64,000 nt of DNA from Typhlomys cinereus (GCA_023101885.1 JALPQD010000232.1:1764618-1828617); one strand, 5' to 3'. Shown: positions 1 to 11,663, counted from the stretch's first letter. The notes: generated by a model from the sequence alone, not told the origin. Numbers and translations are program-made.

Positions 1-572
1 TCAACTGTTAGACATTTGGGTTGATTCCATGTCTTTGCTAGTGTAAACAGTGCTGCTATGAACATGGCCATGCTTGTGCTATCAAGGTGAACCTCTGCTG
101 TACGGGGGGTTATTCTCAAAAGTGGAATCGCAGGGTCATATGGCATTTCAATCTTTAATTTCTTTAAGAATCTCCAGATGGCTCGCCAGAGTGGCTGTAT
201 GAGCCTGCACTCCCACCAGCAATGTAGCAGAGTTCCCCTCTCTCCACATCCTCTCCAGCATTTGTTGTTGTTTGTATTGTGGATTTTTGCCACCCTGACC
301 GGGGTGAGATGATATCTCAGGGAAGTTTTGATTTTCATTTCTCTGATGGCTAAAGAAGTGGAGCATTTTTAAAGATATTTGTTAGACATTTTAATTTCAT
401 CTCTGGTAAAATTTCTTTTAAGTTCCAAGGCCCATTTTTTAATTGGGCCATTGGTTTCCTTGATGTTTAGTTTTCTAAGTTCTTTGTGCAGTCTGGACAG
501 CAGAGCTCTATCACATATGTGGTTAGTGAAGATTTTTTTCCCATTCTGTGGGTTGCCTTTGACCTCGTGTTA
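1..572 (-). mobile_element. L1-A: 5'-truncated LINE-1 fragment (ORF2 3' part)
   Basis: This stretch repeats 1800-2370 in the same orientation with few differences. Both read, on the minus strand, through the C-terminal part of L1 ORF2 ([11 protein letters not shown] region and the zinc-knuckle-like cysteines). The match stops at GTTACAAT just before a poly-T run, where the next element (L1-B) begins with its poly-A tail. The copy continues past the left edge of the window. It is non-coding debris with stop codons. Confidence 0.9.
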
Positions 573-583
573 CAATATCTTTT

Positions 584-1614
584 TTTTTTTAACATTTCTT
601 ATTATTATTTCCGCTCATACAAACTTAATAGGTAGACCAGTTCCCTCCGCCCCTCCTCCTCCCCCTGAACCCCCTCCTCCCCCTCCCTCCCTCCCCATCT
701 CCCAGTGCCTCCCCCCCAATTCCCAGAGAGTCCTTTATTGTATATGCCTAACTCTCTTCTTGGTCCTCCTCTCCGATGATGTACAAGGACCCAGTGGCAT
801 TTCCCTGAACCCTTTCTCGTGTTCCCCTTAAGCATAGGAACACTACTGTGGCCATCAATCCCTTGCCTCCAAGGATCTTGGTGCCTTTAGCCGATGTTAG
901 ACTTTGTGAGGTCAATAGTGTGATGGACATGGCACAGGGAATGCAAAGTCCTATTATGATTGCTTCAGTCCTAACTAGTGTGGAGACTCTTCAAATCATT
1001 GCTCCCCCCATCCTTTTACTCTTACAATCTTACCACCCCCCTCTTCCGCAAATATCCGTGATCTTCAGGATGGGGGGAAATTAGGCTGGCTTAGTTCTAT
1101 GTGGATGATATAGAGTGTCTGAAGTTCTGGATTGTGGTTTGTTGATTTTCTTTTGCAGTTTTGCTGCTCCTGCAATGCCCTCCACTCCATCCTGATGGAC
1201 ACTGTATGTCACCCCCTGGTCAGAGACAAAAAATTGTTAAACTGGAGTCTTGTTATAATAGCACATTCAAGGGTAGATGTAATAAAAGCAGGAAACCTCG
1301 GTGAGGGAGGGATCAGTCACCTATTTGCAAAATGGTCACTTTTCATCTGCCAGACTATATGCCCTCCCCTTCTGGTGAGATCATACCCCCTCAGTTGTAC
1401 ATGATCAGGAACGAACGTCTGTGAACTTAACAAGGTGTCGCATTACTTACTTGCATTCCTTGGAGGCCGATTTTCTCTGCTGTAACATGGTCCCCTCTCT
1501 CCTTGTGTCTGGTGTGGCCCTCCAACCCGATCCTTCCTGCTCACAATCCTTTCAATTACCGTATTACATAGGTTTACCCTTGAGTGTCTCAATGTGGACT
1601 GGGTGAGTTTGGTA
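584..1614 (-). other. L1-B 3' UTR with G-rich tract and poly-A tail
   Basis: The region lies between the ORF2 stop and the poly-T run and matches the L1-C 3' UTR (50197-51150) throughout. On the element strand, positions about 720-640 form a run of G-rich clusters (seen here as CCTCCTCCCCC and CCCTCCCTCCC). Rodent and human L1 3' UTRs are known for such a polypurine, quadruplex-prone tract. The element then ends in an AATAATAATAAG stretch and poly-A. Confidence 0.85.
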
Positions 1615-4600
1615 CTAGGAGCCACCTATTAGGGAGTACATACGGCGCTTAACTTTCTGGGTTTGGGATACTTCGCTTAATATAATTGTTTCTAATGACA
1701 TCCATTTCCCAGCAAATTCCAGTAATTCATCATTTTTGATGGCTGAGTAGCACTCCATTATATAGATGTACCACCGTTTCCTTATCTACTCGTCAACTGT
1801 TGGACATTTAGGTTGATTCCATGACTTTGCTATTGTAAACAGTGCTGCTATGAACATGGTCGTGCTTGTGCTATTGAGGCGAACCTCTGCTGCATGGGGG
1901 GTATTCCCAAAAGTGGAATAGCAGCGTCATATGGCATTTCAATCTTTAATTTCTTTAAGAATCTCCAGACGGCTCACCAGAATGGCTGTATGAGCCTGCA
2001 TTCCCACCAGCAATGTAGCAGAGTTCCCCTCTCTCCACATCCTCTCCAGCACTTGTTGTTTGTATTGTGGATTTTTGCTATCCTGACCGGGGTGAGATGG
2101 TGTCTCAGGGAGGTTTTGATTTGCATTTCTCTGATGGCTAAGGAAGTGGAGCATTTTTTAAGATATTTGTTAGACATTTTAATTTCATCTCTGGTAAAAT
2201 TTCTTTTAAGTTCCAAGGCCCATTTTTTAATTGGGCCATTGGTTTCCTTGATGTTTAATTTTCTAAGTTCTTTGTGCATTCTGGACAGTAGAGCTCTATT
2301 AGATATGTGGTTAGTGAAGATTTTCTCCCATTCTGTGGGTTGCCTTTGAGCTCGAGTTACAATCTCTTTATCTGAACAGAAGCTCTTTAATTTCACAAGA
2401 TCCCAGCTGTTGAGAGTTGGTAGCAGTGACTGTGGCATTGGATGTCTGTTCAGGAAATGTTGGCCTAGCCCAATCAGCTCGAGAGAGTTCCCTATCCTTT
2501 CAACTATGGTTTTTATAGTCTCTGCCCTTATATCAAGGTCCTTGATCCATTTGGAATTAAGTCTTGTACATGGTGACAAGTACGGGTCCAGCTTTAATCT
2601 TCTGCATGTGGAGATCCAGTTTTGCCAGCACCATTTGTTGAAGATGCTGTTCTTTTTCCATTGGATTCTTTGGGCCCCTTTGTCAAAGACCAAATGGCTG
2701 TAATTTTGTGGGCTTATATCTGGGTCTTCAATCCATACCCATTGATCTGTGTGTCTATTTTGGAGCCAGTACCAGGCTGTTTTCATAACTATGGATTTGT
2801 AATATAGACTAAGGTTCGGTATGGTAATACCTCCAGCAGTGTTTTTGTTACTCAGGATTGTCTTTGCTATCCTGGGTCTTTTGTGCCTCCATGTGAATTT
2901 TGAGATTGTTTGGTCAACTTCTTTAAAGAATTGCTTTGGGATTTTAATTGGTATAGCATTGAATTTGTATATTGCCTTTGGTAAGATGGTCATTTTTACG
3001 ATGTTGATTCTGCCAATCCAGGAACATGGGAGGTCTTTCCACCTTCTGGTATCTTCTGCAATTTCTTTCTTTAGGGTTTTAAAGTTTTCATTGTAAAGGT
3101 CTTTTACCTCCTTAGTTAGGTTTATACCAAGGTATTTCATTTTTTTAGGGGCTATAGTAAATGGGATTGTTTCTCTCAAGGCTTTTTCACTTCTTTCATT
3201 CTGGGCATATAGGAAGGCCTCTGATTTTTGCACATTTAGTTTGTATCCTGCCACCCTGCTGAACTTCTGTATTAGTTCCAGGAGTTTCCTGGTGGAGTTT
3301 TTGGGATCACTCAGGTATAAGATCATGTCATCTACAAATAGGGATAGCTTGACTTCTTCCTTGCTGATTTGAATCCCTCTTATGTCCCTTTCTTGTCTTA
3401 TGGCTTCAAGTCCAATATTGAATAGAAGTGGTAAGAGTGGACAGCCATTGTCTAGTTCCTGATCAAAGTGGGAATGCTTCCAATTGTTCCCCATTGAGCA
3501 TAATCCTTGCTGTGGGTTTGTTGTATACAGCTTTAATTATATTGATAAAGGTTCCTTCCATTCCTACTGTCTCCAGCGTTTTGATCATAAAAGGGTGTTG
3601 GATCTTGTCAAAAGCTTTTTCTGCATCTATCGAGAGTATCATGTGGTCTTGGACTTTGGACTGGTTTACATGATGAATTACATTTATTGATTTGCGTATG
3701 TTGAACCAACCTGGTGTGCTGGGGATGAAGCCTACTTGGTCCCTGTGAATAATCCTTTTAATATGTTTTTGAATCCGATTTGCTAAAACTTTGTTGAGAA
3801 TCTTTGCGTCTGTGTTCATCAGAGAGATCGGCCTATAGTTTTCTTTTTTAAGTGAGTCTTTATTAGGTTTTGGGATTAAAACGATATTAGCTTCATAGAA
3901 GGAATTTGATAGTGTTCCTTCCTTTGCTATTTGATGGAACAGTTTAAGGAGTATTGGTATTATTAACTCCTTAAATGTCTGGTAGAACTCTGTGCTGAAT
4001 CCATCTGGTCCAGGACATTTTTTGGTGGGAAGATTCGAGATTACTTCCTCAATTTCTTTTTATGTTATAGGACTATTTAAATAATTCACAACTTCCTGAT
4101 TCAATTTAGGTAAGTTGTGTTTACTTAGAAATTCATCCATATCTTGGGCTGGAGAGGTGGCTCAGGGGTTAAGCCTCCGCCTTGCAGGCGGAAGGTCCTG
4201 AGTTCAGATCCCAGATCCCACGTATAGACGCCAGGCAGAAGCGGGGGCGGCCTGCGCTTCTGGTCCTGGTAGGGCGGAGCCTGTGAATCCTGGGGCAGAA
4301 GGAGGTGGAGGCGTCCATGGTGGTTCGCGAATTCGTCCGTGGTTCTACACATACACACACACACACACACACAGAGACACACACACAGACACACACACAC
4401 AGACACACACGCGCGCGCACATACACACGCACATGCGCACAGTTGAATAAATAATAATAATAATAATAAAAAATTAATAAAAAAAAGAAAAGAAATTCAT
4501 CCATATCTTTTGTGTTGTCAAACTTCACAGAGTATAATTTTTTGAAATATGATGTTATAATTCTCTTGATTTCTTGGGTATCAGTAGTGATAACTCCATG

Positions 4601-5782
4601 TTCATTTCTAATTTTGTTAATTTGGGTTTTCTCTCTCCTGCTTTTGGTTAATTTAGCTAGGGGTGTATCAATCTTATTTTTTTTCAAAGAACCAGCTTTT
4701 TGACTGGTTGATTTTTTCTATCCTTTTCTTAATCTCGATTTCAGATATTTCTCGCCTTTTTTTGCTAATCTCCTCCCTTCTACTACTTTTGGGATCAGAT
4801 TGCTCTAATTTCTCTAAAGCTTTAAGCTGCATTGTTAAGTTATTTATTTCTGATGTTTCCATTTTTTTGATGTAGGCATTAAGAGCTATGAACTTTCCTC
4901 TTAGAACAGCTTTCATTGTGTCCCAGAGATTTTTGTAAGTTGTATTTTCATTATCATCACTTTCAAGAAATCTTGAATTTCCTTTTTAATTTCTTCTTGA
5001 ATCCAGTTCTCATTCAGCATCATATTGTTAAGTTTCCAAGAGTTAGTGTATTTTCTCTTGTTTGATGTGTTGTAGATGTCCAGCTTCAGGCTGTGGTGGT
5101 CTGATAGGGCACAGGTTAGAATTTCAACTTTTGTATATGTGTAGATTTGTTTTGTGGCCCAATATGTGATGTATTTTGGAGAAAGTTCCGTATGCTGCTG
5201 AGAAAAATATGTATTCTTTGGTGCGTGGGTGAAAAGTTCGATAGAGATCTGTAAGGTCCATTTCTTTAAGGGTTTGATTAAGTTCCAAAGTGTCTCTGTT
5301 AAGCTTTGACCTGTTGATCTATCCCATGTTGAGAGGGCGGTGTTGAAGTTCCCAAGAATTATCGTTTGGGGGTTGATTTCTTGCTTTAGATGCTGTAGGG
5401 TTTTCTTAATGAATGTGGAGGGGCCCGTATTGGGTGCATATATGTTCAGTATTGTGAAGTCTTCCTGGTGAATTGTACCTGTAACTAAAATGTAGTATCC
5501 ATCCGTGTCTCTTATAATTTTCTTTGGTTTGAAGCCCACTTTGTCTGGTAGCATAATGGCTACCCCTGCCTGTTTTCTGCTTCCATTTGCTTGTAGAATT
5601 GTTGACCAGCCTTTTATTTTTAGAGCGTGCCAATCTTTAGTGGTGAGATGGGTTTCCTGCAGGCAACAGATTGATGGATTATGATTTTTAATCCAAGTTT
5701 GTAATCTGTGTCTCTTGATCTGTGAGTTAATTCCATTAACATTTAGTGTTATAATGGAGAAACTATTTTGAATTCCAGACAT
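1615..5782 (-). pseudogene. L1-B ORF2 (endonuclease / reverse transcriptase), degraded
   Basis: ORF2p nicks target DNA and reverse-transcribes L1 RNA. The start at 5782 gives MSGIQNSFSIITLNVNG. Endonuclease residues N14 and E43 (in LQETHL) and the SDHH motif are present, but the catalytic aspartate of the GDFN motif is changed to asparagine at codon 145 (LGNFN). The reverse transcriptase palm has [13 protein letters not shown] and the active-site FVDD (near 3325). The C-terminal segment includes [18 protein letters not shown]. The stop is at 1615-1617, after LIGGS. Several frameshifts and a SINE (4146-4490) disrupt it. Minus the SINE, the length is about 1272 codons, normal for mammalian L1. 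Confidence 0.93.
4127..4509 (+). mobile_element. Young B2-like tRNA-derived SINE with 19-bp TSD (in L1-B ORF2)
   Basis: The SINE body is 4146-4490. Perfect 19-bp direct repeats flank it (AGAAATTCATCCATATCTT at 4127-4145 and 4491-4509) and prove a retrotransposed insertion. The head GGGCTGGAGAGGTGGCTCAGGGGTTAAG carries an A-box-like TGGCTCAGGGG and, further in, a B-box-like GAGTTCAGATCC, as in rodent B2. The body after the tRNA part (CCACGTATAGACGCC to GTGGTTCTACAC) is not the mouse B2 body. The tail is CA/CG-rich, then TTGAATAAATAATAATAA and A's. It interrupts L1-B in the antisense direction to it and so is younger than L1-B. Confidence 0.93.
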
Positions 5783-5832
5783 TTATTATGTTTAGTAGTT
5801 TTTATAAGTATATTGCTTCGCTTTTAATGGTG

Positions 5833-6894
5833 TTATACTTGCCTTCTGTTCTCCTGGATATGCCTGTTTTGTTCTTCATGCTTGAGTATCATTTCTAGCA
5901 TTTTTTGAAGGCCTGGTTTGGTGGACATGTATCCCTTCAAGTTGTCTTTGTGCTGGAAGATTTTTCTTTCTCCCTCGATCATGATGGATAGTTTTGCAGG
6001 GTAAACCAGCCTGGTTTGACATTTTTGCTCATTCAATACTTGAAGTATGTCTCTTCAAGCTCTTCTTGCTTTTACTGTTTCGACTGAGAGGTCATTTGTT
6101 ATTTTAATAGGTTTACCTTTAAAAGTGACTTGTTTTTTCTCCCTTGAATCTCTCAACACCATTTCTTTATCTTGAATGTGGAGTGTTTTAACTATTCTTT
6201 GCCGTGGCGTGCTTCTGTTTTGGTCGTATCTGTTTGGGGTGCAGAATGCCTCTTGTATATGGATGGGCCTCTCTTTTTTTAGATGAGGAAAGTTTTCCTT
6301 GATGATCGCTTGAAAAATTTCCTCAGGGGTGGTATTTTGAGATTCTTGCTCTGGTATTCCATGAATACGCATGTTAGGCTTTTTCAGGTTGTCCCATATC
6401 TCTTGGATATTTCTCTCAAGTATCTTTTTGGCTTTAACAACCTCTTCCATTAAGCTGGTTAGTACTCCCACTTTATCTTCAAGGTCTGAAATTCTGTTTT
6501 CTGCTTCGTTAGTTCTGTTAATAAGACTCTGTGGAGTTCTGGGTTGAAGATAACTTGTCTTGTAGCTCAGTTTTAAACTCTGCTTAAGTCTGTTTTAACT
6601 GCTCTATGCCAGTTTTTGTTTCTTGCATTGTTTTTCTAACTCCTCCAAATGTCTGTTGTATTCCTCTTCAAAGCGATTGATTCGATTATGTAATTCCTCC
6701 CGGATTTCCTCTTTCATAGTATTGAACATGGTAATGATCATATTTTGAAAGCCATTATCCTGGGTCAGGTTTTCTTGGCCTTTTTCCATGTATTTGTTCT
6801 GGTTGGAGTCTAACATTATGGGATTAACTTCTTCAGTGGGAAATTTGTTTATTTGAGTGTTGCTTCTCATGGATTTGCACTTTGACTTTGGCAT
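5833..6894 (-). pseudogene. L1-B ORF1 (ORF1p RNA-binding chaperone), degraded
   Basis: ORF1p is the trimeric RNA chaperone that coats L1 RNA in the cytoplasm. The start ATG at 6894 gives MPKSKCKSMRSN. A charged, coiled-coil-like stretch (NRFEEEYNRHLEELEKQ) follows. The RRM-like part has RIHGIPEQESQN and the C-terminal domain has YPAKLSIMIEGERKIFQHKD. The reading frame breaks near 6604, returns by 6471, stops again near 6055 and resumes at 6036, ending RRQV at 5833. Start and end are in the same frame over 1062 bp (354 codons), close to the family length. The N-terminus differs clearly from mouse ORF1p, as expected for this fast-evolving part. Confidence 0.9.
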
Positions 6895-7290
6895 TGTCGT
6901 TTTAACTCTTAAGATCTTTCAATTTCACTAAACTGAATTATTTGGCCTGGGGTTCTGGTGGTGGGCTGGGATGGAGCTTACCTAGGTCGCGGATGAGGCC
7001 CCGCTGGACCACGGGCGTGTCCTGGCTGGCGGAGCGGGGTGGGGAAGGGAGGATGGGGGCGTCAGCGTGGAGCTATTTAACCCGAGGGGAGCTGGGGTGG
7101 GGCCCGGGCGCAGGGGGAGGTCCTCTCGTCCCTCGGCCCTGTGCGCGGCTCCGGCTGGATGGTGGGGTAGGAGCTGGGTCCCTTGGGCTGACCTGGGGTT
7201 CTGGTAGGCGGGCGCTGGCGGAGCTTACCTAGGTCGCTGATGAGGCCCCGCGCGCATCCCGATTGGCGGAGCGGGGTGGGTAAGGCAGCT
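6895..7290 (-). promoter_or_regulatory. L1-B 5' UTR with tandem promoter monomers (~246 bp)
   Basis: This is the most CpG-rich part of the window. Two blocks are repeated in the same orientation about 246 bp apart: CCTGGGGTTCTGG at 6946 and 7192, GGAGCTTACCTAGGTCGC near 6973 and 7219, and TGGCGGAGCGGGGTGGG near 7027 and 7263. The outer unit is cut short, so the 5' UTR holds one complete and one partial monomer. Known mouse and rat L1 promoters are likewise built of tandem monomers of about 200 bp upstream of ORF1. By analogy this is the internal RNA polymerase II promoter, transcribing leftward into ORF1. Confidence 0.75.
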
Positions 7291-7478
7291 TGATCTTTAA
7301 TTTTCACATCCATGAATGAAAATTCTGTCCTGCTTTGTGTCCAAATTATGACCGTGTCTCAAAAAATAATTTGAAATATTCATTCTGGTATGACTACTGC
7401 CTTCTGCATTATGTCAACGATCATTTTCTTACTTTTGCCTCTCCAAATCGATATTAAAGTAATTTGAAGGAAAATTGA

Positions 7479-7518
<40 letters not shown>

Positions 7519-8539
7519 ACAGAGTCACACCCCTTCATGCCTACTGCCAATGCTTAAGAACATAATGTCACTGTGCCATTATTTCATATGCCACAATACC
7601 AACCTGCCATTAAAATGTAACCCAAGTTCTTACATTACTGGTTTGTGTTTATCATGGAATTTCATCAAATGTTCATGATTTCATATCAAATTTATGTTGC
7701 TTCAGAATATACCAATGTGTTGCATCTGTGGCAATATAGATGTTCGTGCTAAATCTTCTCATAATACAGCCATCACTAAAATCATCCAGGCCAAAGCACA
7801 CAGGGATTGCGATTACAGGTGGATGTCAACTTTTATAGAGCAAGCTTGATTACTCAATTCAAATATTTCCTTTAGAAGACACCCCAGGGACCTCAATCTT
7901 AAGCCTTAGGAAAGCTTATTTAATTTGTTTTTATGACATAGGAAAGCCTGACACTTGTCTATCGAACTTCATAGCAGAAAGCAATATTCAGAATCATCTG
8001 AAGGTCAATCATAAGGAAAAACTGTAGCTCAATAAAAGAAATAAAGAAATGAGTAATTTTAAAGTGATGCATGACACGCCATTTCGTTGCAGTTAATTCT
8101 ATTTTCCACTTCTTTACTTTAAGACAGCCCAAACATAAGATATTCTAATTCTTTTCATACCCTGGAAAACACTTTTATGAAGAATTAAGTGTGAAAGTGA
8201 CTTAGGTTCAAAAGTAATGAAATTAGTCCCATGCTTCAAACTTGTGTTGTAGAAATTCCAGACAAAGCAAATTTCTACAGTCAAGGAAAGAGAAGTCAAG
8301 TTACAACAGAGATGGGGGCTGATGACTCTCCTGCTGAAGCTTTCTGTGTCCTCTGTGCTGGAGGCTGTTCTCCTTCCTTGTCTTCAATAGTGAAAATTAT
8401 CTGACGAAGCATTGCTCTTGTCTTGCTTGCAGAAGGAAATAGCTAAATCTGTTCACTAATCCTACTTTGAGCCTCTTGGTAGAAAAATTACGTTTCTATC
8501 TCACTGTATTTTGGGGTTTACATACCGTACTTTTAAAAA
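7291..8539. other. Unassigned intergenic DNA with a CA microsatellite
   Basis: No gene or dispersed repeat was recognised. The only clear feature is a (CA)n run at about 7482-7520. The rest is AT-rich single-copy-looking sequence with only short random open frames. Confidence 0.5.
7482..7520. repeat. (CA)n microsatellite
   Basis: About 19 CA units, with one interruption (ACATAC) near the right end. Confidence 0.95.
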
Positions 8540-8755
8540 ACTTAATTTTATTTATTCATGTATCTGTGTGTGTCTGTGTGTCCATGTTATTCATATACCT
8601 GTGTGCTATGTTGTGGCGTACGTGGAAGTCAAAGGAGAACACTACAAAATTGGTTCCTTCCATCGATCTTTGTGTTCTTTCTAGGGTCACACTTAGGCCA
8701 TCAGACTTGCATAGCAGCTGCTTTAAACCTGTTGAATTATCTCATCAATCCTGCG
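8540..8755 (-). mobile_element. Old B3/B2-type SINE
   Basis: On the plus strand it begins TTAATTTTATTTATTCATGTATCTGTGTGTG and continues GTGGCGTACGTGGAAGTCAAAGGA, then GGGTCACACTTAGGCCATCAGACTTGC. This is the reverse complement of the B3 family layout: tRNA-type head, central unit, CA/TG run and A-rich tail. It is diverged and without clear target duplications, so it is an old insertion. Confidence 0.7.
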
Positions 8756-8933
8756 CATAATAGCAAAGCAAAATATCAAGAGTGAATGATAGGTTTAGAT
8801 AAAGAAAATTTGGTAAGAAATACAATTTGTTTAGATAAAGATTAATTCAGACTATTGCATGTACATAAAAAAAGCAAGCCATAGTGCATAAAAGAAATTA
8901 GGATTGAAGGTTGTATAAACATAGGGTTCAGGA

Positions 8934-8938
<5 letters not shown>

Positions 8939-9003
<65 letters not shown>

Positions 9004-9012
9004 ATATGTATA
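8939..9012. repeat. (TA)n microsatellite
   Basis: About 28 uninterrupted TA units (8939-8995), followed by a TATG-containing edge. The run is self-complementary and able to extrude as a hairpin or cruciform. Confidence 0.95.
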
Positions 9013-10191
9013 AAATATAATATCCAAATAAAGAAATAGTTTTAAATTAAGATAAGTTACATGAAAAAGCAACATGCCATGAAATCTGAAGAAGATTTTA
9101 GAAGTCAAGATATAAAATTCCAAAGCTACATTTGTGTGCTAGAAGCTTTCCTTGATTTACCTTTAAAGTAATTTAAAATGGACTCTAAGTAGAAAGATTT
9201 TTAGCATAAGAGGAGGGCTTAGAATACAAGTTCTGGTAAAGTAATAAGCATAAACAATTATGCTGAGTAAGTAAAAGCTCAGAAATTGGAGGGGACTGGA
9301 GATTAATTTGCAGGTAAATGCAAAAAATTAATTACTGCAAACCATTTGATGCAATCAAATCACTGTCCTCCTGAAGTTCCCTTCCCAGTTCCACAACTTT
9401 GCTATTCCAGGATAGTTTTGGGGGATTTAAAAGTATCTTAGAACATGCATCTTTCCCTTGTGGCTTCAATCACACACATCTGCTTCATCCATAGAACTTT
9501 TTAAAAAAGTTTCTGAATACATGTGAATTGTCGTACAATGTAGGGCTGAAAAAAGAAGAGGCATAGTGCTGCACTGAAGTGGACATAGCACATTAACCTT
9601 TTTTATGAATGTTTTTTATGAATGAAGTTGTTTATCCTCTGTTTAACTCATTTGATTATGCCATAGTGTGGGTCTACTGCTTAGACTGTCTACCTTCTTA
9701 CACTAAGAGGAAATCTTCCATCCATGGACCATCTAAAGATAAAATGTTGGTAATAGAGAACTTAAATGCAAGAAAAGTTACATCAACTGCTGCATTTCCA
9801 GTAGGATGATTTTAATGATATCCTTTCCTGAACTCTGAAATTTCATCATTATTCATTAACATTTAGCTTTGATATAAGTAAATTTAGTTGGTCAATATTA
9901 ACCTTACCATATATGTAAAGTAACTGTATTTAAAAGACTATTTAAAACACTCTTGTATTTAAAAGACTCTGATCTTATGTGTAAAGAACTAACTTGTCTA
10001 TTTCTTAGTTCAGAGCTTTAATGTAAATTATGTTTCTGTCTGACATTTTTAGGCTGAGGTAACTTTAGTGGATGAATTCTTACTTAATAATTGTGTGGCT
10101 TGAGTGGGAAAAAAAGAAAAAAAAATGGAGAATGGAGCAAACTATTAGAAAAAAAAATTGTGTAGCCCTATATTCAATTCCTAACAATCAT

Positions 10192-10218
10192 ACACACACA
10201 CACACACACACACACACC
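10192..10218. repeat. (CA)n microsatellite
   Basis: About 13 CA units. Confidence 0.95.
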
Positions 10219-11222
10219 AAATACTAAATATATCCTTTTATTTAGCAGTTACTGTAGTTGATATAATTAATGTCTTTATAGTCATACTAAAATAAAAATA
10301 TGAAATGGTATGATCCATTCTCAGTTTGTAGTTTAGTAAGAGCTATCTTACCAAATGACAATCCTCATGTGGTAGGAAACATCTCTGCATTGTTTTAGCC
10401 AACCCAGATGAAAAAAAGCACCAACTTACTAGATCTCATGGGTATTTTTTTTTTCTGAGAGAGTAAAAGTCTTCTTATTTTCACAATAATTATGTGGATA
10501 GTTTTATGCTCTGGGAAATTTATATTTTGAAAAAGAAAGAACAATGAAATTATCAATAATAATTGTGCAAAAAGTAGAAGAGTCTATATAGCCTGACATA
10601 ATTCTCAAAAAAGGAGATAAACAAATGCAGAGCTGAAGAGGCACCCTACAGTTGTATGAATATAATTATATATTTCAACTTGAAGATAAAGTATTTGATA
10701 CTGATGAGCATTAACTGAGAATCTGTGAAGTCAATTCTTTCTTTTTAAAGAGCTGCTTGCCACTCCTCAGTAAATTTATTTCTGTTACTTGTCTTCTAGC
10801 CATTCGTTTCAAATTTGACCTTCGTTTTCTACACTCATTCAGATAATTCTTTTTCTAGCACCAAAATGCCACTTTCTCTAATTACCTCTGATGTAGCATT
10901 ATTAAATCCCTAGGGATGTGATTTCTTCATTTTAATTCTCATGTAAGTAAATACTAAATGTTTTATTTGCAGTTTCATAAAACTTAGCATATCTGTGGGT
11001 CAAAATCATATGCTTCAGTTTATCAGAAATCTATGCTTTCAGTAGTCAAAGAGCTCCTGAAATATTTATCAATTCTGATAGTGAATATTGTAAAACATGG
11101 TCAGCTTCTCATGAATTGGCAATCTGATCTTCCCTGGGCCTCACACTAAAGTGACCTACCTACTCTATTTCAAGATTAGGAGAGAAAACTTTCCTCCTCA
11201 GGTGAAAACTTTACTTGGTGCC

Positions 11223-11663
11223 TGTAATAGTTAATCCTTGCTGTCAATTTGACCACTCCTGGCGTTAACTAAAATCTGCTGTCAGATTACTTACTTGAAA
11301 AGATTATCTGGATCAATATATTTACAATACAAAGGCCATCCCTAGATCTGATTGAAACCTCCCAGTAGCAGACAAGATAAGGAACCATAGAAGGTTTGGA
11401 AGAGAGACTCTCTCTGAAGCTGTGCTAGAAAACTCCCTTCCCTTGCTTTTTTGACCTTCTATCCCTCCAACCCTCCAAGTCTTCAACTTGATTGAAGATG
11501 CTCCAGGAATCCTCCAGCTTTCAGCTGTCACTGCTGGACTGAGCAGCTACTGATAGCCTTTGTTGGGTTACCTTGGCTGAATCTAGTAAGCAAACTCAAT
11601 AAATTCCCTTTTTATATATTCATTCTGTCGATTCTGTGGCTCTAGAGAACCCTGATTAATACA
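11223..11663 (+). mobile_element. ERVL-type LTR (MLT2/MT2-like)
   Basis: It starts TGTAATAGTTAATCCTTGCTGTCAA and ends CTCTAGAGAACCCTGATTAATACA, the typical edges of MLT2/MT2 LTRs of the ERVL family, with TG...CA termini. Inside, TCAATAAATTCCC is the likely polyadenylation signal. The length of 441 bp fits the family. It is an old endogenous retrovirus remnant without coding capacity. Confidence 0.8.

Larger units (their letters stand above)
573..7290 (-). mobile_element. L1-B: nearly full-length LINE-1 with monomeric 5' UTR
   Basis: All parts of a rodent-type L1 are present on the minus strand. In element order they are a CpG-rich 5' UTR (about 7290-6895), ORF1 (6894-5833), a short spacer, ORF2 (5782-1615), a 3' UTR with a G-rich tract, and a poly-A tail seen as T's at 571-583. 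ORF2 is interrupted by a younger SINE at 4146-4490. Without that SINE the ORF2 span is close to the usual 1270-1280 codons. Frameshifts and stops make the copy non-autonomous now, but long open stretches suggest moderate age. I could not find a clean target duplication. Confidence 0.95.
8756..11222. other. Unassigned AT-rich intergenic DNA
   Basis: I see nothing here except two microsatellites, (TA)n at 8939-9012 and (CA)n at 10192-10218. No exon-like open frame with splice sites, no RNA gene and no recognisable transposon was found. Confidence 0.5.

Noticed and set aside
379..1404. Plus-strand frames across the left end with many hydrophobic residues
   Set aside because: They are antisense to the L1-A/L1-B ORF2 and 3' UTR.
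4146..4220. Possible tRNA gene (A and B boxes)
   Set aside because: The tRNA-like part is the SINE head: no complete cloverleaf, and the same head occurs in all family copies.
4125..4687. Frames with runs of cysteine and valine (CVCVCV) here and at 22339, 33036, 35616, 40079, 41789 and 61129
   Set aside because: They are translations of CA/TG microsatellites in SINE tails.
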